A DNA stretch of 64,000 bases from contig CBHWDN010000008.1 of the NCBI GenBank assembly GCA_966112585.1, positions 107,472 to 171,471 on the forward strand. Direction: 5' to 3'. The notes beneath the pieces were generated by a model. It was not told the origin of the DNA. It saw only the letters and a list, made by a program, of their open reading frames with translations, and ran no database searches. Each line of letters starts with the position of its first letter. Position 1 is the stretch's first letter. The position numbers and the translations under genes were made by a program. This DNA is from Gemmatimonas sp966112585 (GTDB lineage: Bacteria > Gemmatimonadota > Gemmatimonadetes > Gemmatimonadales > Gemmatimonadaceae). Positions 33,823 through 43,348 of the stretch are shown in pieces.

Positions 33823-35001
33823 ATGATCGGTTTGCACTGGCGTCGCACACGCGCCACGCTCTCGCGCGTCCTGACACTCGCACTCGCCACGACGAGCTCG
33901 CTTCTGCTCGGCGGACGGGAATTGCGCGCTCAGGATCTCGTGAATACCGGCACGATTTCCGGTGTCGTGCGGGCCGCGCCCACGAACGTCCCGCTGCCGT
34001 ACGCCGTGCTCGCGATTTCGGGCACCACCATCGAGCGCTTCTCCGGCGCCGATGGTCGCTACGTGCTCACACAGGTGCCAGCGGGCACCCAGACACTCGA
34101 AGTCCGTCGCATTGGCTTCGTGAAGCAAACAGTCACCGTAACAGTGACCGCAGGCGGAATCACCTCGCTCGACTTGTCGCTCGTGCAAGTGCCGGTGCGA
34201 CTGACCGCGCTCACGGTGCGTCCAGTTGAAGCATGCCTCAAGCCCGGTCTTCCGGATCCCAAGAAGGAACCGGGCATTGCGTCGCTCGTTGGACTGCTGC
34301 GGGAGAACGCCTCCACGTATCGCACTCTCGCGCGTCAGCATCCGTACGCGTACGCGATCTACCGCGCACTCGGCAGCACGTGGAAGGACTCGGCGCGCAT
34401 TTCGAGCGTGACTGCCGAGCGAATCGATGGCATTCGCGATGTGCGCTATAAGCCCGGCAAAGTGGTGACAACCGAGCGCTTTCAGAGCACGATGCAGTTA
34501 CCCACGGTGCTCGACCTGACCGATCAGGCCTTCATCGACAATCACTGTTTCCACTATCGCGGCACGAACGTGAGCAGTACCGGCGAGACGTGGTTCTCGC
34601 TCGAAGTGCGTGCCAACGACAAACTCAAGTCGCCTGATGTGCATGGCATTTTCTGGTTGGACAGTGCCACGGCGCAGCTCCGTCGCATGGAGCTCGAGTT
34701 GAGTCGTCCGGAGCGATTGCCGTCGCATCTTCGCACTATTCAGGCGGTGAGTGTGCGGACGACGTTTCTGGAGATTGCACCAGGGCTTTCCCTGCTCGAT
34801 GACGTGTGCGCCATCAACTTCCTGCGACCAGCGAAAGGCACACCGACTCATCCGCTCGAGCTGCAGCACGTGCAGGCCGTGTCATTTCTCAAGACACCGC
34901 CTCCTGATGTCGCGCCTGATCGCGGTTTTCCGAATCCCTCATGGATCGCCGGCGGCGTCATGCGCCTCGAATCGCTCACCTGCAACGAGATCGCCCGTTA
35001 A
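33823..35001 (+). CDS. Carboxypeptidase-regulatory-like domain protein
   Basis: 392 residues with signal peptide (ending about GRELRAQ). A single carboxypeptidase-regulatory-like Ig domain is at about 45-130 (GTISGVVRAAPTNVPLPYAVLAIS...RYVLTQVPAGTQTLEVRRIGF). The remaining 260 residues are unassigned and contain scattered cysteines (VEACLKPG, NHCFHYRG, DDVCAINF, LTCNEIAR). A TAATAAT stretch stands about 5 nt before the ATG with no Shine-Dalgarno, suggesting a leaderless transcript. It precedes the binding-protein/kinase pair on the same strand by 63 nt. Confidence 0.75.
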   Translation: MIGLHWRRTRATLSRVLTLALATTSSLLLGGRELRAQDLVNTGTISGVVRAAPTNVPLPYAVLAISGTTIERFSGADGRYVLTQVPAGTQTLEVRRIGFVKQTVTVTVTAGGITSLDLSLVQVPVRLTALTVRPVEACLKPGLPDPKKEPGIASLVGLLRENASTYRTLARQHPYAYAIYRALGSTWKDSARISSVTAERIDGIRDVRYKPGKVVTTERFQSTMQLPTVLDLTDQAFIDNHCFHYRGTNVSSTGETWFSLEVRANDKLKSPDVHGIFWLDSATAQLRRMELELSRPERLPSHLRTIQAVSVRTTFLEIAPGLSLLDDVCAINFLRPAKGTPTHPLELQHVQAVSFLKTPPPDVAPDRGFPNPSWIAGGVMRLESLTCNEIAR

Positions 35002-35064
35002 GTCGCATCAACGAGCCCATCTGGTAATTGCGCCTCACCGGCGGACTTCCTAACGTGGTTCTGT

Positions 35065-36210
35065 ATGCGACTCCCGCGTCTCTCGTTCACGATGGGTGTC
35101 AGCCTGATGTGCGGCTGCGCCAAGCCCGCTCAACCGGTGCTTCGCATTGGGTTGATCGGCGTCTTCGAAGGCACGGCGAGGGAATTCTCAGGTCAACCTG
35201 CGGAATCGGGTGCGCAGCTCGCCGTTGAGGAGCTCAACGCCGCGGGTGGAATCAGCATCAACGGCGTGCGGCATCGCGTGGTGCTCATGGAGAAGCAGAT
35301 CGCGCCGCGCGCCGACGCGGCCGCCGCGGCTGCACGAGGGCTGATCACGCTCGACTCGATCGATGTGATCATCGGTCCGCAATTCAGCAATCTGGCGGTC
35401 GCCGCTGGTGCGGTCGCGGAGGCTGCATCGGTCCCCCTCATCGCGCCGATGGCCTCGAGCGTCGACGTCACCGACGGTCGTCAGTACGTAACGCGCCTCG
35501 CCTTTGTCGACAGACAACAAGGGGAAGTACTCGCGCGATTTGCGCACGATTCGCTGCACGTACGACGCGCGGCGGCGCTCTTCAACGTCGCCAGTGGCTA
35601 CGGGCGGGACATCGTCAGTCTGTTCAGCAGCACGCTCACGACGCTTGGCGATTCGTTCACGGATTCCGTCACGTTCAACGCCGACGAACCCGTGATCTCA
35701 CGCGAGGCGCTGACGCAGCTGCTGGCGAACAGACCCGATGCCATTCTGCTGCCGAATTTCGTGTCCCGGGATTCCATGCAGACGCGCGCACTGCGAGCCA
35801 TGGGATTCACCGGTCACTTTCTCGGAAGCGACAGCTGGGACGCGAACGGCATTGGCGATCGTTCGTCGTTCGCGGGGGTGATCATCGTGGGCAATTTCGA
35901 TCGACGGGACGCACGTCCCGCGCTCGCGTCGTTCCGCACGACATGGCAGCGTCGATTTCCCCACGTGATTCTGCGTGCAACGGCGGCGGCAACATACGAC
36001 GCGGTAAAGATTGCTGCCGACGCTGCGATGGCGGCCGGTACGACCTCGAGTCGCGCCCTCGCCATCGCGATCCGCGCTCCGCGAACCTATGAAGGGGCGT
36101 TGGCGACCTACCGATTCAATGGCAGCGGCGATCCCACACGCGGTGCGTTACTCCTCGAAGTGCTTGCCGACTCGGCCGTGCTACGCGGCACTGCACCGGC
36201 AACGCGCTGA
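35065..36210 (+). CDS. Periplasmic-binding (LivJ/LivK-type) lipoprotein
   Basis: 381 residues, class I periplasmic binding fold as in branched-chain amino acid receptors: IGLIGVFEG...GAQLAVEELNAAGGISINGVRH, DVIIGPQFSNLAVAAGAVAEAASVPLIAPMAS, GFTGHFLGSDSWD, TYDAVKIAADA. The N-terminus has CGC in a lipobox-like context. No permease or ATPase genes are near. Instead its stop overlaps the start of a hybrid histidine kinase (TGATG), so it is probably a ligand-binding partner of that sensor rather than a transport component (inference). Confidence 0.87.
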   Translation: MRLPRLSFTMGVSLMCGCAKPAQPVLRIGLIGVFEGTAREFSGQPAESGAQLAVEELNAAGGISINGVRHRVVLMEKQIAPRADAAAAAARGLITLDSIDVIIGPQFSNLAVAAGAVAEAASVPLIAPMASSVDVTDGRQYVTRLAFVDRQQGEVLARFAHDSLHVRRAAALFNVASGYGRDIVSLFSSTLTTLGDSFTDSVTFNADEPVISREALTQLLANRPDAILLPNFVSRDSMQTRALRAMGFTGHFLGSDSWDANGIGDRSSFAGVIIVGNFDRRDARPALASFRTTWQRRFPHVILRATAAATYDAVKIAADAAMAAGTTSSRALAIAIRAPRTYEGALATYRFNGSGDPTRGALLLEVLADSAVLRGTAPATR

Positions 36211-38915
36211 TGCCGGGCACAGCACGCCGCACGCTGGCGACACGGCTGGCCGCGGCCGTTGTCGCGCTGGGCAGTGCGATTGTGCTGGCCGGCGCACTGC
36301 TGTCGTATCGCACCGCATCGAGCGCGCTGCGTCAGCGGCTGCTGTCCCAGCTCGAAGCGGATGCCACAAAGGGCGCGGATCGACTGACGGAGTGGCTGCT
36401 GCGTCAGCGCGACGCCGTCACCGTCATGTCAGAATCGTATGGCCGCTCCGCATCATCGTTGCCCACACGGCCAGATTCGGTGCCGCTCGATCTGCTCCCC
36501 CGCGACTTGCTCGCGACGGAAGAAATGCAGCTCATTGCGGTGCCCGGTGGACGCGTGCTGCGCGCCACGAACCTCGCCTCCGTTGGCGATTATGTCGTCG
36601 ACGAGCTGTACTACCGGGAAGGTCGCACCGCGCCCTACACGCAGTCGATCTACTACAACGGCGAAACAGGACGGCCGCGCCTCACCATTTCCGCGCCGGT
36701 ACGTCGCGCGAACGACTCGACCGTACGCGCCGTGGTTGCGGCGCACCTCGATCTGTCGCTGATGGAAGCCGCCGTGGGTCGGCAGTATTTCGAGCCGATC
36801 GTCGGGACGACACCGCCACCGATCGAAGCGTATCTCGTCAATCACGACGCCGACTTTGTGTCCGCACGTCGTTTTGGACGACTGGGTGTGCGACGTGGTG
36901 TGCATAGCCTCGCGATCGATCAAGGTCGCGAAGGCGGATCGGGCACCGCGCTGTACACCAACTACGCCGGTGTGCCCGTCATTGGTTCGTGGCGATGGAT
37001 TCCCCAGCTGCAACTCGCGCTCATCGTGGAGTCACCGCAGGAAGAAGCGTTTGCTCCCGCGCGTGCGCTCTTGGTCAATTCGCTCGTGCTCGGCTTCTTC
37101 GGCTGCTCGGTGCTTGCACTCGGCGTCATTGCCATCACTCGCCGCTTCACCGATCCCGTGGTGTCGGTCGCTGACGCCGCCACGCGCGTTGCCGATGGCG
37201 ACTTCGCGGTGACCGTCCCCGCCACCGGCGACGACGAGGCCGCACAGCTCGGCCGCGCCTTCAATATCATGACCGGCCGGCTGCAGTCGGTGTACGGTTC
37301 GCTCGAGGCGCAGGTTGCGGCGACACGGGAGGCGCTCGACGAAGCACAGCGCAGTCGTGAATTGTTGCGCGACCTGCTCGACAACACCGCGGTACTTGTG
37401 CTCGTGCTCGATCCCAATGGATCGATTGTCCTCGCGAATCGTCGCGCCGCAGACCTTGCCGGCATCAGAGAGACGGCAGCGGTTGGGCTGACCCTCGAGT
37501 CGCTGTACGGGCCGTCGGCGCGCCCGCTGCTGAAGGTGCTCCTTCGTGCACGCGAGCGGGACATCACCGTGGAGCAGGAACTCGAGCTCACCACACCAAA
37601 CGGCACGCACGGATGGCAGGTCGTGTGCTTCCCGCTCGCGCGAGAGCAGGGCGAGACGTACGCCTTCGGCATCGTGGCGACAGACCTCACCGAGCGTGCA
37701 CGTGCCGAAGCCGACCGTCGGGCGCGCGACGCCAGTGTGCAACAGGCGCAGAAGCTCGAAAGCCTGGGTGTGATGGCCGGCGGAATCGCGCACGACTTCA
37801 ACAACATTCTGGGCGCCATCATCGGCAACACCGACCTGGCGCGTGAAGCGTTGAGCAGCGCGCCGGCCGATATCGACGACGCCTCGCATGCGCTCGAGCG
37901 CATATCCACCGCTGGACGTCGCGCCGCCGAGCTGACTCGTCAGATGCTCGCCTATGCCGGGCGCGCGAGCCTGCGTCGGGACACAATCGACCTGCGTCAG
38001 GTAGTGAACGACATCGTTCCCATTGTGCGCGCGGCGCAATCCAAAAAAGTGCGCATCGATGTCGCGCCGATGTCGACGCCCTACTGGGTGAAGTGCGATC
38101 CGGCGCAGCTGTCGCAAGTCATCCTCAACCTGGTGACGAACGCCGCCGAGGCGATCGGCGACGCGAACGGTACGGTGACGGTGGAAGCGCAGCTGTACGA
38201 TGCGCCGCTCCCTTCATCGATCGAATCTGCTGACGACACGTCAGCCGATCATTCCGGTGAGCCTGCCAACGATCGTTGGGTGCGTCTCTCGGTGATCGAC
38301 AACGGTCCTGGCATTCCCGCCGATGTGCAGGGGCGCATCTTCGATCCCTTCTTTTCCACCAAGGAATCGGGGCGCGGTCTTGGCCTGAGCGCCGTGCGCG
38401 GCATTGTCCGGTCGCTCGGTGGCGTGCTGCAACTCGAGTCGGTGCCGGGCCAGACACGCTTCGACATCTCGTTGCGACTGGTTGCTGATTCGGAGCTGTC
38501 CGATCGCACGCGGACGATCGCGTCGAACGGAGAGCTCACCGGCACCCTGCTCGTGATCGACGACGAAGTGCTGATCCGTCAGCTCGTCGTGCGCGTCGTG
38601 CAGCGCATGGGGCTCACCGTGCTGCAGGCCGACGACGGGGCTACCGGCCTGCAGCTCTTCACCGAGCGTTCAAGCGACGTGTCGGTCGTGCTCCTCGACC
38701 TCACGATGCCCGGCATGAATGGAGCAGAAGTCCTCGCGAGCATCCGTCATTCACACCCAGCGCTCCCCGTTGTGGTCATGAGCGGGTACGACGCCGATGA
38801 TGCCTTGGCCACCATCGGCGACGATAGCGCGGTGAGCTTCCTGCAAAAGCCGTTTACGGCGGAGTTGTTGCGGGCGCGGGTGACGGAGGCGATGGGTCGA
38901 CGGCGAGCCATTTGA
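36210..38915 (+). CDS. Hybrid sensor histidine kinase (cache-HAMP-PAS-HisKA-HATPase-REC)
   Basis: 901 residues. TM1 (about 14-34), an extracytoplasmic cache-like sensor (about 35-285), TM2 (about 284-310), HAMP (about 311-365), PAS (about 390-500). HisKA carries the phospho-acceptor His in AGGIAHDFNNIL (near 527). HATPase has the N-box NLVTNAAEAIGD (about 640), DNGPGIP (about 697) and GRGLGLS. The receiver at the C-terminus has its Asp in VLLDLTMPGMNG (about 829) and Lys in LQKPF. The lack of a DNA-binding domain means a phosphorelay or separate regulator must act downstream. It is translationally coupled to the binding lipoprotein. Confidence 0.93.
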   Translation: MPGTARRTLATRLAAAVVALGSAIVLAGALLSYRTASSALRQRLLSQLEADATKGADRLTEWLLRQRDAVTVMSESYGRSASSLPTRPDSVPLDLLPRDLLATEEMQLIAVPGGRVLRATNLASVGDYVVDELYYREGRTAPYTQSIYYNGETGRPRLTISAPVRRANDSTVRAVVAAHLDLSLMEAAVGRQYFEPIVGTTPPPIEAYLVNHDADFVSARRFGRLGVRRGVHSLAIDQGREGGSGTALYTNYAGVPVIGSWRWIPQLQLALIVESPQEEAFAPARALLVNSLVLGFFGCSVLALGVIAITRRFTDPVVSVADAATRVADGDFAVTVPATGDDEAAQLGRAFNIMTGRLQSVYGSLEAQVAATREALDEAQRSRELLRDLLDNTAVLVLVLDPNGSIVLANRRAADLAGIRETAAVGLTLESLYGPSARPLLKVLLRARERDITVEQELELTTPNGTHGWQVVCFPLAREQGETYAFGIVATDLTERARAEADRRARDASVQQAQKLESLGVMAGGIAHDFNNILGAIIGNTDLAREALSSAPADIDDASHALERISTAGRRAAELTRQMLAYAGRASLRRDTIDLRQVVNDIVPIVRAAQSKKVRIDVAPMSTPYWVKCDPAQLSQVILNLVTNAAEAIGDANGTVTVEAQLYDAPLPSSIESADDTSADHSGEPANDRWVRLSVIDNGPGIPADVQGRIFDPFFSTKESGRGLGLSAVRGIVRSLGGVLQLESVPGQTRFDISLRLVADSELSDRTRTIASNGELTGTLLVIDDEVLIRQLVVRVVQRMGLTVLQADDGATGLQLFTERSSDVSVVLLDLTMPGMNGAEVLASIRHSHPALPVVVMSGYDADDALATIGDDSAVSFLQKPFTAELLRARVTEAMGRRRAI

Positions 38916-38970
38916 CGCATTTGGTTCAGCTAGTTGCTGAAGGTGGCAACCTCTGAGAGAGATTAACGCG

Positions 38971-39114
38971 GGATAACCGACACAGCATGCGCGGATCTCA
39001 CGGATTGAGCGGATTCTCGCCGATTAATCACGCGGATCTCATCCGCTGTGCTGTTGCTTGATCCGCGAAATCCGCGAAATCCGCGACCATCCGCGCATGC
39101 TGTGTCAGTTGTCC
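38971..39114. repeat. MITE-like element, copy 2
   Basis: 144 bp. Left end GGATAACCGACACAGCATGC and the inverted right end match at 24 of the outer 26 positions. The interior has repeated CGGATT and CGCGAAATC units. It is the second copy of the element at 16354-16517. It fills most of the 290-bp gap between the kinase and hydrolase genes; the remainder shows nothing clear. Confidence 0.6.
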
Positions 39115-39205
39115 GCGCAATCCAACTCACCGAGAGCACGCACCGACCGATCCATCAGCGAACCAGAGCGATACATTGCACACGAACTCTCCATCCCCAA
39201 CGATC

Positions 39206-40255
39206 ATGCGAATCGCTCTCCTGGCCGCCACCATGCTGGCCGCCGCCCCGCTCGCCGCTCAGGCTCCCTGCGTCACCGCCAACGCCACCTGCGAGCGGTG
39301 GATCACCTGGAGCGGTGGCCCGCAGCGCACCAAGGTCTACGGCACCTACGCGCTCGACAAAGCCAATCCGAAACTCACGCGCGCCCTGGTGATGGTGCAT
39401 GGCGCATCGCGCAACGCCGATCACTACTTCGAAACCGCAATCGCCTCCGCGTTCCTTGCTGGCGCCCTCGACAACACGATGGTGCTCGCGCCGCGCTTTG
39501 CGGCCGGTAAGGACACCGTCGCCGCGAACGAAATCCTCTGGCCCGAAGGTGGCACGTCGTGGCGCGCCGGCGGCATGTCGCCTACTGCGCAAACCGTGTC
39601 GAGCTTTGATGTCGCCGACGATCTCATCAAGACACTCTCCGACAAGAAGCGCTTCCCGAATCTCAGGAAGATCGTCATCGCCGGTCACTCAGCGGGCGGG
39701 CAGTACGCCACGCGCTACGAGATGACGTCGAAGGTGCACAACACACCGGGTGTCGAGATCTCGTATGTCGTCGCCAATCCAAGCAGCTATGCCTGGCCGT
39801 CGGATGAGCGCCCGCTTCCGGTGGGCAATGGCAATCCGGAAGGGGCCGACAAGGAAGCGCTTGGTGAGAACGGCGAAAAAGTGAACAGCAACTTCCAGTT
39901 TGGTCCGTTCGATGCGTCGAAGGCACCGAACTACAACAAGTGGCCTGCCGGTCTCGAAGCCTTGCAGGGCTACGCGCAAGGGATGACCAAAGAACAGCTC
40001 ATCAAGAACCTCGTGTCGCGCCCCACCACGTATCTGCTCGGTCAGGTCGACGTGCTGCCGCTCGGCGGCTTCGACTCGAGCGCGAACGCGATGGCGCAGG
40101 GTCCGACACGTCGCGCGCGCGGCGAAGCGTTCCTCAAGTACGTGAACGAAAAGATGGGTGCGAAGCACGTGGGCATCATCGTGTCGGAGTGCGGGCACAA
40201 TGATCGCTGCGTGTACACCACCAACGTCGTCTTCCCCGTCATTTTTCCGAAGTGA
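39206..40255 (+). CDS. Exported alpha/beta-hydrolase
   Basis: 349 residues from MRIALLAATMLAAAPLAAQ (signal peptide). The nucleophile elbow is VIAGHSAGGQYATRYE (GHSAG), with the oxyanion strand ALVMVHGASRNADHY and a C-terminal ECGHNDRCVY holding a likely catalytic histidine beside two cysteines. It resembles uncharacterised exported esterases. It starts a co-directional run (hydrolase, methyltransferase, SRPBCC-VOC, peptidoglycan amidase) with gaps of 4, 29 and -4 nt. Confidence 0.82.
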   Translation: MRIALLAATMLAAAPLAAQAPCVTANATCERWITWSGGPQRTKVYGTYALDKANPKLTRALVMVHGASRNADHYFETAIASAFLAGALDNTMVLAPRFAAGKDTVAANEILWPEGGTSWRAGGMSPTAQTVSSFDVADDLIKTLSDKKRFPNLRKIVIAGHSAGGQYATRYEMTSKVHNTPGVEISYVVANPSSYAWPSDERPLPVGNGNPEGADKEALGENGEKVNSNFQFGPFDASKAPNYNKWPAGLEALQGYAQGMTKEQLIKNLVSRPTTYLLGQVDVLPLGGFDSSANAMAQGPTRRARGEAFLKYVNEKMGAKHVGIIVSECGHNDRCVYTTNVVFPVIFPK

Positions 40256-40259
40256 GCTC

Positions 40260-41105
40260 ATGACTGACCCAACGGCTCGCGCCGCCAGCAAGACTGCGCT
40301 CGGTGTGGCGATCATGCGTGCGGCGCATCGTTGGGTCGATCACGAGCCGTGGCTGCTGGACGATCCCATCACGGAGAAGTTGCTGGATCCCGGGCAGCTT
40401 CCTGTCATGCGTGCTGGCGCCGATCGGTTTCGTGAACCGGGCGTTGTAGGGCTGCGCTCGCATGTGCTGCTGCGCTCGCGCGTCGCGGAAGATCAACTCG
40501 AGGCCGCCGTGAAGCGCGGCGTGACACGCCTCGTCATACTCGGAGCCGGACTCGATACCTTCGCATGGCGACAGCCACCTTGGGCGAAACAGCTCGAGAT
40601 TTTCGAGGTCGACCATCCCGCGTCGCAGGCCGACAAACAGCAGCGCCTCGCACGTGCTGGCCTCGAAGCGCCGCCCAATCTGCGCTGGGCATCGATCGAC
40701 TTTGAGCACGAATCGCTCGCCGATGGACTCGTGCGCAACGGCATCGATCTCGGCACGCCAACCGTCGTGTCGATGCTCGGCGTGGCGATGTATCTCACGC
40801 CCGACGATGTCACACGCACACTCAAGGCGATCGGCGCGTATCCCGCCGGCACCACACTGGTGATGACCTACTCGGCGACGAACGACACCGTCGAGGGATC
40901 TGCGTCCGATCTGGCGCAGCGTGCTGCGGAGATGGGTGAGCCGTGGCGCAGCGCATACACCATTCCTGAACTCGATCGCGAGCTCTCAGCGGCTGGCTTT
41001 GCCCAGCGATGGTTTCCCACCATCGCCGAGCTTGCGACCTACTTTGAAGGACGCACTGACCTTCCGGCGATTCGACGCATGAGTATGGTCGTCGCCACCG
41101 TCTGA
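40260..41105 (+). CDS. Class I SAM-dependent methyltransferase (TIGR00027/LCMT-like)
   Basis: 281 residues from MTDPTARAASKTALGVAIMRAAHR. Family marks are VVGLRSHVLLRSRVAEDQL, the SAM motif VILGAGLDTFAWR, EVDHPASQADKQ and ATPTVVSMLGVAMYL. This group resembles leucine carboxyl methyltransferases and includes O-methyltransferases of varied small substrates. It starts 4 nt after the hydrolase stop, with GTGAGC upstream as a weak ribosome site. Confidence 0.87.
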   Translation: MTDPTARAASKTALGVAIMRAAHRWVDHEPWLLDDPITEKLLDPGQLPVMRAGADRFREPGVVGLRSHVLLRSRVAEDQLEAAVKRGVTRLVILGAGLDTFAWRQPPWAKQLEIFEVDHPASQADKQQRLARAGLEAPPNLRWASIDFEHESLADGLVRNGIDLGTPTVVSMLGVAMYLTPDDVTRTLKAIGAYPAGTTLVMTYSATNDTVEGSASDLAQRAAEMGEPWRSAYTIPELDRELSAAGFAQRWFPTIAELATYFEGRTDLPAIRRMSMVVATV

Positions 41106-41134
41106 CCCAACAGCGCATTCACGAGACGACTCGC

Positions 41135-41998
41135 ATGGCCCTCGAGTGCACCGTCACCCATCGCTCCTCGCTTTCACCCACGCAGCTCTATCGTGCGTGG
41201 GCGGGCGGATTTGGCTACTGGTTCGGAGAACCGGCCACAGTTCGCGGTACCGTGCAAGTCGGCGAGCCATTCACCTTCGAGGTGGTGCCAAGGGACGGAC
41301 AAGGCAAAGAGCTTGGGCGTCATCCGCACTACGGTCGATATCTCGTGCTCGAGGCCAACAAGCGCGTGTCGATCACCTGGTTCACACGGGGCACCGGCGT
41401 CGAAACGACCGTGTCCGTTGAACTCATGGCGGACGGCGACGGCACGGTGACAACGCTCACGCACTCCGGCTTCGCGACGGAAGAATCACGCGACAATCAC
41501 GCGAGAGCGTGGCCGAACGTGCTTGCCGCGCAGGAACGCAATCTGCTCGCCTATGGTGCCGCGGGCATTCCCGCGAATGCACTCGCGGTCAATCGATCGA
41601 TCCCGAACGCATCGTTCATTCCCGTGCGCAGCTATCCTGACCTGTCCGTCGCGACGCAGTTCCTGTGTGATATACTTGGCGCGCGCGAGCGACTCAAGAT
41701 TGGCGACCATCGCGTGCAGTTCACCCTCGGCAATGGTGCGATGGTCGCGGCGCATTGGACGCCGGAGGCGGACATGTCGGGTGGACGTCCACCGGCCACG
41801 CTGATGGTGCGTGTCGCCGATCTCGACGCAGTGTGGAAGCGCGCCCTTGATATGGGCGCGACTGCCGTGAATGCGCCGGCAGATCATGTGTACGGCGAGC
41901 GACAGGGGACACTCAAGGATCCCGCCGGACACTCGTGGACATTGACGCAAACTATTGCCGACGTCGATCCGGCATCGTGGGGCGGAGAGCTCAAGTGA
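41135..41998 (+). CDS. SRPBCC (AHSA1-like) - VOC fusion protein
   Basis: 287 residues joining two small-molecule folds. Residues 1 to about 140 are AHSA1/SRPBCC-like (SLSPTQLYRAWAGGFGYWFGEP, VEANKRVSITWF, THSGFATEESRDNH). Residues about 155-275 form a VOC half-domain (VRSYPDLSVATQFLCDILGARE, RVADLDAVWKRALDMGATAVNAPADHVYGERQGTLKDPAGHSWTLTQ) of the PhnB/YdeI style. Each fold alone binds hydrophobic ligands or resistance compounds. The joint function is unknown. Its stop overlaps the GTG of the amidase gene. Confidence 0.82.
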   Translation: MALECTVTHRSSLSPTQLYRAWAGGFGYWFGEPATVRGTVQVGEPFTFEVVPRDGQGKELGRHPHYGRYLVLEANKRVSITWFTRGTGVETTVSVELMADGDGTVTTLTHSGFATEESRDNHARAWPNVLAAQERNLLAYGAAGIPANALAVNRSIPNASFIPVRSYPDLSVATQFLCDILGARERLKIGDHRVQFTLGNGAMVAAHWTPEADMSGGRPPATLMVRVADLDAVWKRALDMGATAVNAPADHVYGERQGTLKDPAGHSWTLTQTIADVDPASWGGELK

Positions 41999-42924
41999 TC
42001 ACACGCGCCACTCGCTCGACGTTCGTCGCGGTAGCATTGTCGATCGGTGCGCGCGCCCTCTCCGCTCAACCGGGAGTCATTCCGCACAGCGTCTGGCAGG
42101 TCAAACCACCACTCGGCGTCGCGGCCGACGCTGCACGTCGCAACAAGAAGGCCGGCGATTCACTCAGCTTCCATGACATCACGGTGACGGTCCTCGCCAC
42201 CATGGTGGACTCGAGTGGCGCAAAGCCCGTTGATGTCGCTCGTGTGCGGCTAGCGATTCCGGGCACCAACGCCGTCCGCGAAGTGAAGGAAGGCTCGGCG
42301 TTTAATTGGCAGGGGTACCACATCGCTGTCGTCGCAGTGTACGGCCCCGGTGAGCTCGGCGCCGGTCTCGTCGCTCTTGAAATTGCGACGGTGAAGTCAC
42401 TCCCTGCCGAAATCGCGAACAGCGACAGTGCCGGTGGCGCAGCGATGCGATTGCGCATTCCGCATCAGATCACGCATGTCACATTGCATCACACCGGTGA
42501 TGCGAAGCCGCTCACGCGCGAAGACGATCCGGCGCAACGACTACGCAACCTGCAGGAGTGGGGTGCACGCGATCGCAATTGGTGGGATGTGCCCTATCAC
42601 TTTCTGCTCGATCTCGATGGCCGCGCGTTCGAGGGGCGCGACTACCACTTCATGGGTGAGACGAACACCACCTACGATCCGAGCGGGCATTTTCTCATCA
42701 GCATGATCGGCAACTACGACGTGCAGGAGCCGAGTCAACAGCAACTCAATGCGATTGCCGATCTGATGGCGTGGGCGCTCAGGCAGTACAACCTGCCACT
42801 CGATCGCATCGGTGGCCACTTCATGTACGCCGACACCGGCTGCCCCGGCAAGTATTTGCGCCCATACATCGAGAACGGCACCCTCAAGCGCATGGTCGCT
42901 GAGCGACTCGCTAAAAAGCCTTGA
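41995..42924 (+). CDS. Exported N-acetylmuramoyl-L-alanine amidase (PGRP/amidase_2 type)
   Basis: 309 residues with a GTG start at 41995, preceded by GGAG. Signal peptide up to about ARALSAQ. The amidase_2 zinc site is recognisable: HVTLHHTGD (first His), YHFLLDLDGRAFEGRDYHFMGETN, and GHFMYADTGCPGKYL (second His and Cys). It would cut the amide between muramic acid and the peptide of peptidoglycan. The about 140-residue N-terminal region is unassigned. The 3' end overlaps the convergent cupredoxin gene by 14 bp. Confidence 0.86.
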   Translation: MITRATRSTFVAVALSIGARALSAQPGVIPHSVWQVKPPLGVAADAARRNKKAGDSLSFHDITVTVLATMVDSSGAKPVDVARVRLAIPGTNAVREVKEGSAFNWQGYHIAVVAVYGPGELGAGLVALEIATVKSLPAEIANSDSAGGAAMRLRIPHQITHVTLHHTGDAKPLTREDDPAQRLRNLQEWGARDRNWWDVPYHFLLDLDGRAFEGRDYHFMGETNTTYDPSGHFLISMIGNYDVQEPSQQQLNAIADLMAWALRQYNLPLDRIGGHFMYADTGCPGKYLRPYIENGTLKRMVAERLAKKP

Positions 42925-43348
42925 CCCGCAGGCCGCGCACCATGCCGAGTGTGCTGTGCGGCTTACCATTTTCGTCGAGCGTGCAGATCAGTACGTAGTC
43001 ACGTCCCTTTTCGAGCGTCACGACCAGTTCACTGTCGAGCGTTTCACCGTTGTTCGCGAAGAGCAGTCCTTCGCCCGGGTCGTACAGTCCATCGATATCC
43101 TTGCCGGCAAGTTCGAGCCGCAGCAGTGAGTCGAGCGAGACGCCTTGCTTGACGCGACCGATCGCCACTTCGTGCGCTACCGTGCCGTCGTTGCGGAAAT
43201 GAAAGCGAGTCGCTCCTGGCGGCAGCGAGTCGGGCGCTTCGAGTGCAAAGTTGCGGCCGACGATGTTCACAAGCGGTAGCTCAGCCGGTGTTGCCGCGGT
43301 TCGGCACGACGCGAGCAAGGTGAGCGAGACCAGCAGTCGACGGGTCAT
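42911..43348 (-). CDS. Cupredoxin-like lipoprotein 1
   Basis: 145 residues; lipobox LASC gives Cys15. The mature domain has the spacing of a type-1 copper site: His59 (TVAHEV), Cys122 (LICTLD), His131 (KPHST) and Met136 (LGM). It has a beta-sandwich-like sequence around it. Start overlaps the stop of the upstream paralogue (ATGA). A small periplasmic electron carrier or copper-binding protein is likely; the ligand assignment is by eye. Confidence 0.75.
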   Translation of the reverse strand: MTRRLLVSLTLLASCRTAATPAELPLVNIVGRNFALEAPDSLPPGATRFHFRNDGTVAHEVAIGRVKQGVSLDSLLRLELAGKDIDGLYDPGEGLLFANNGETLDSELVVTLEKGRDYVLICTLDENGKPHSTLGMVRGLRVKAF

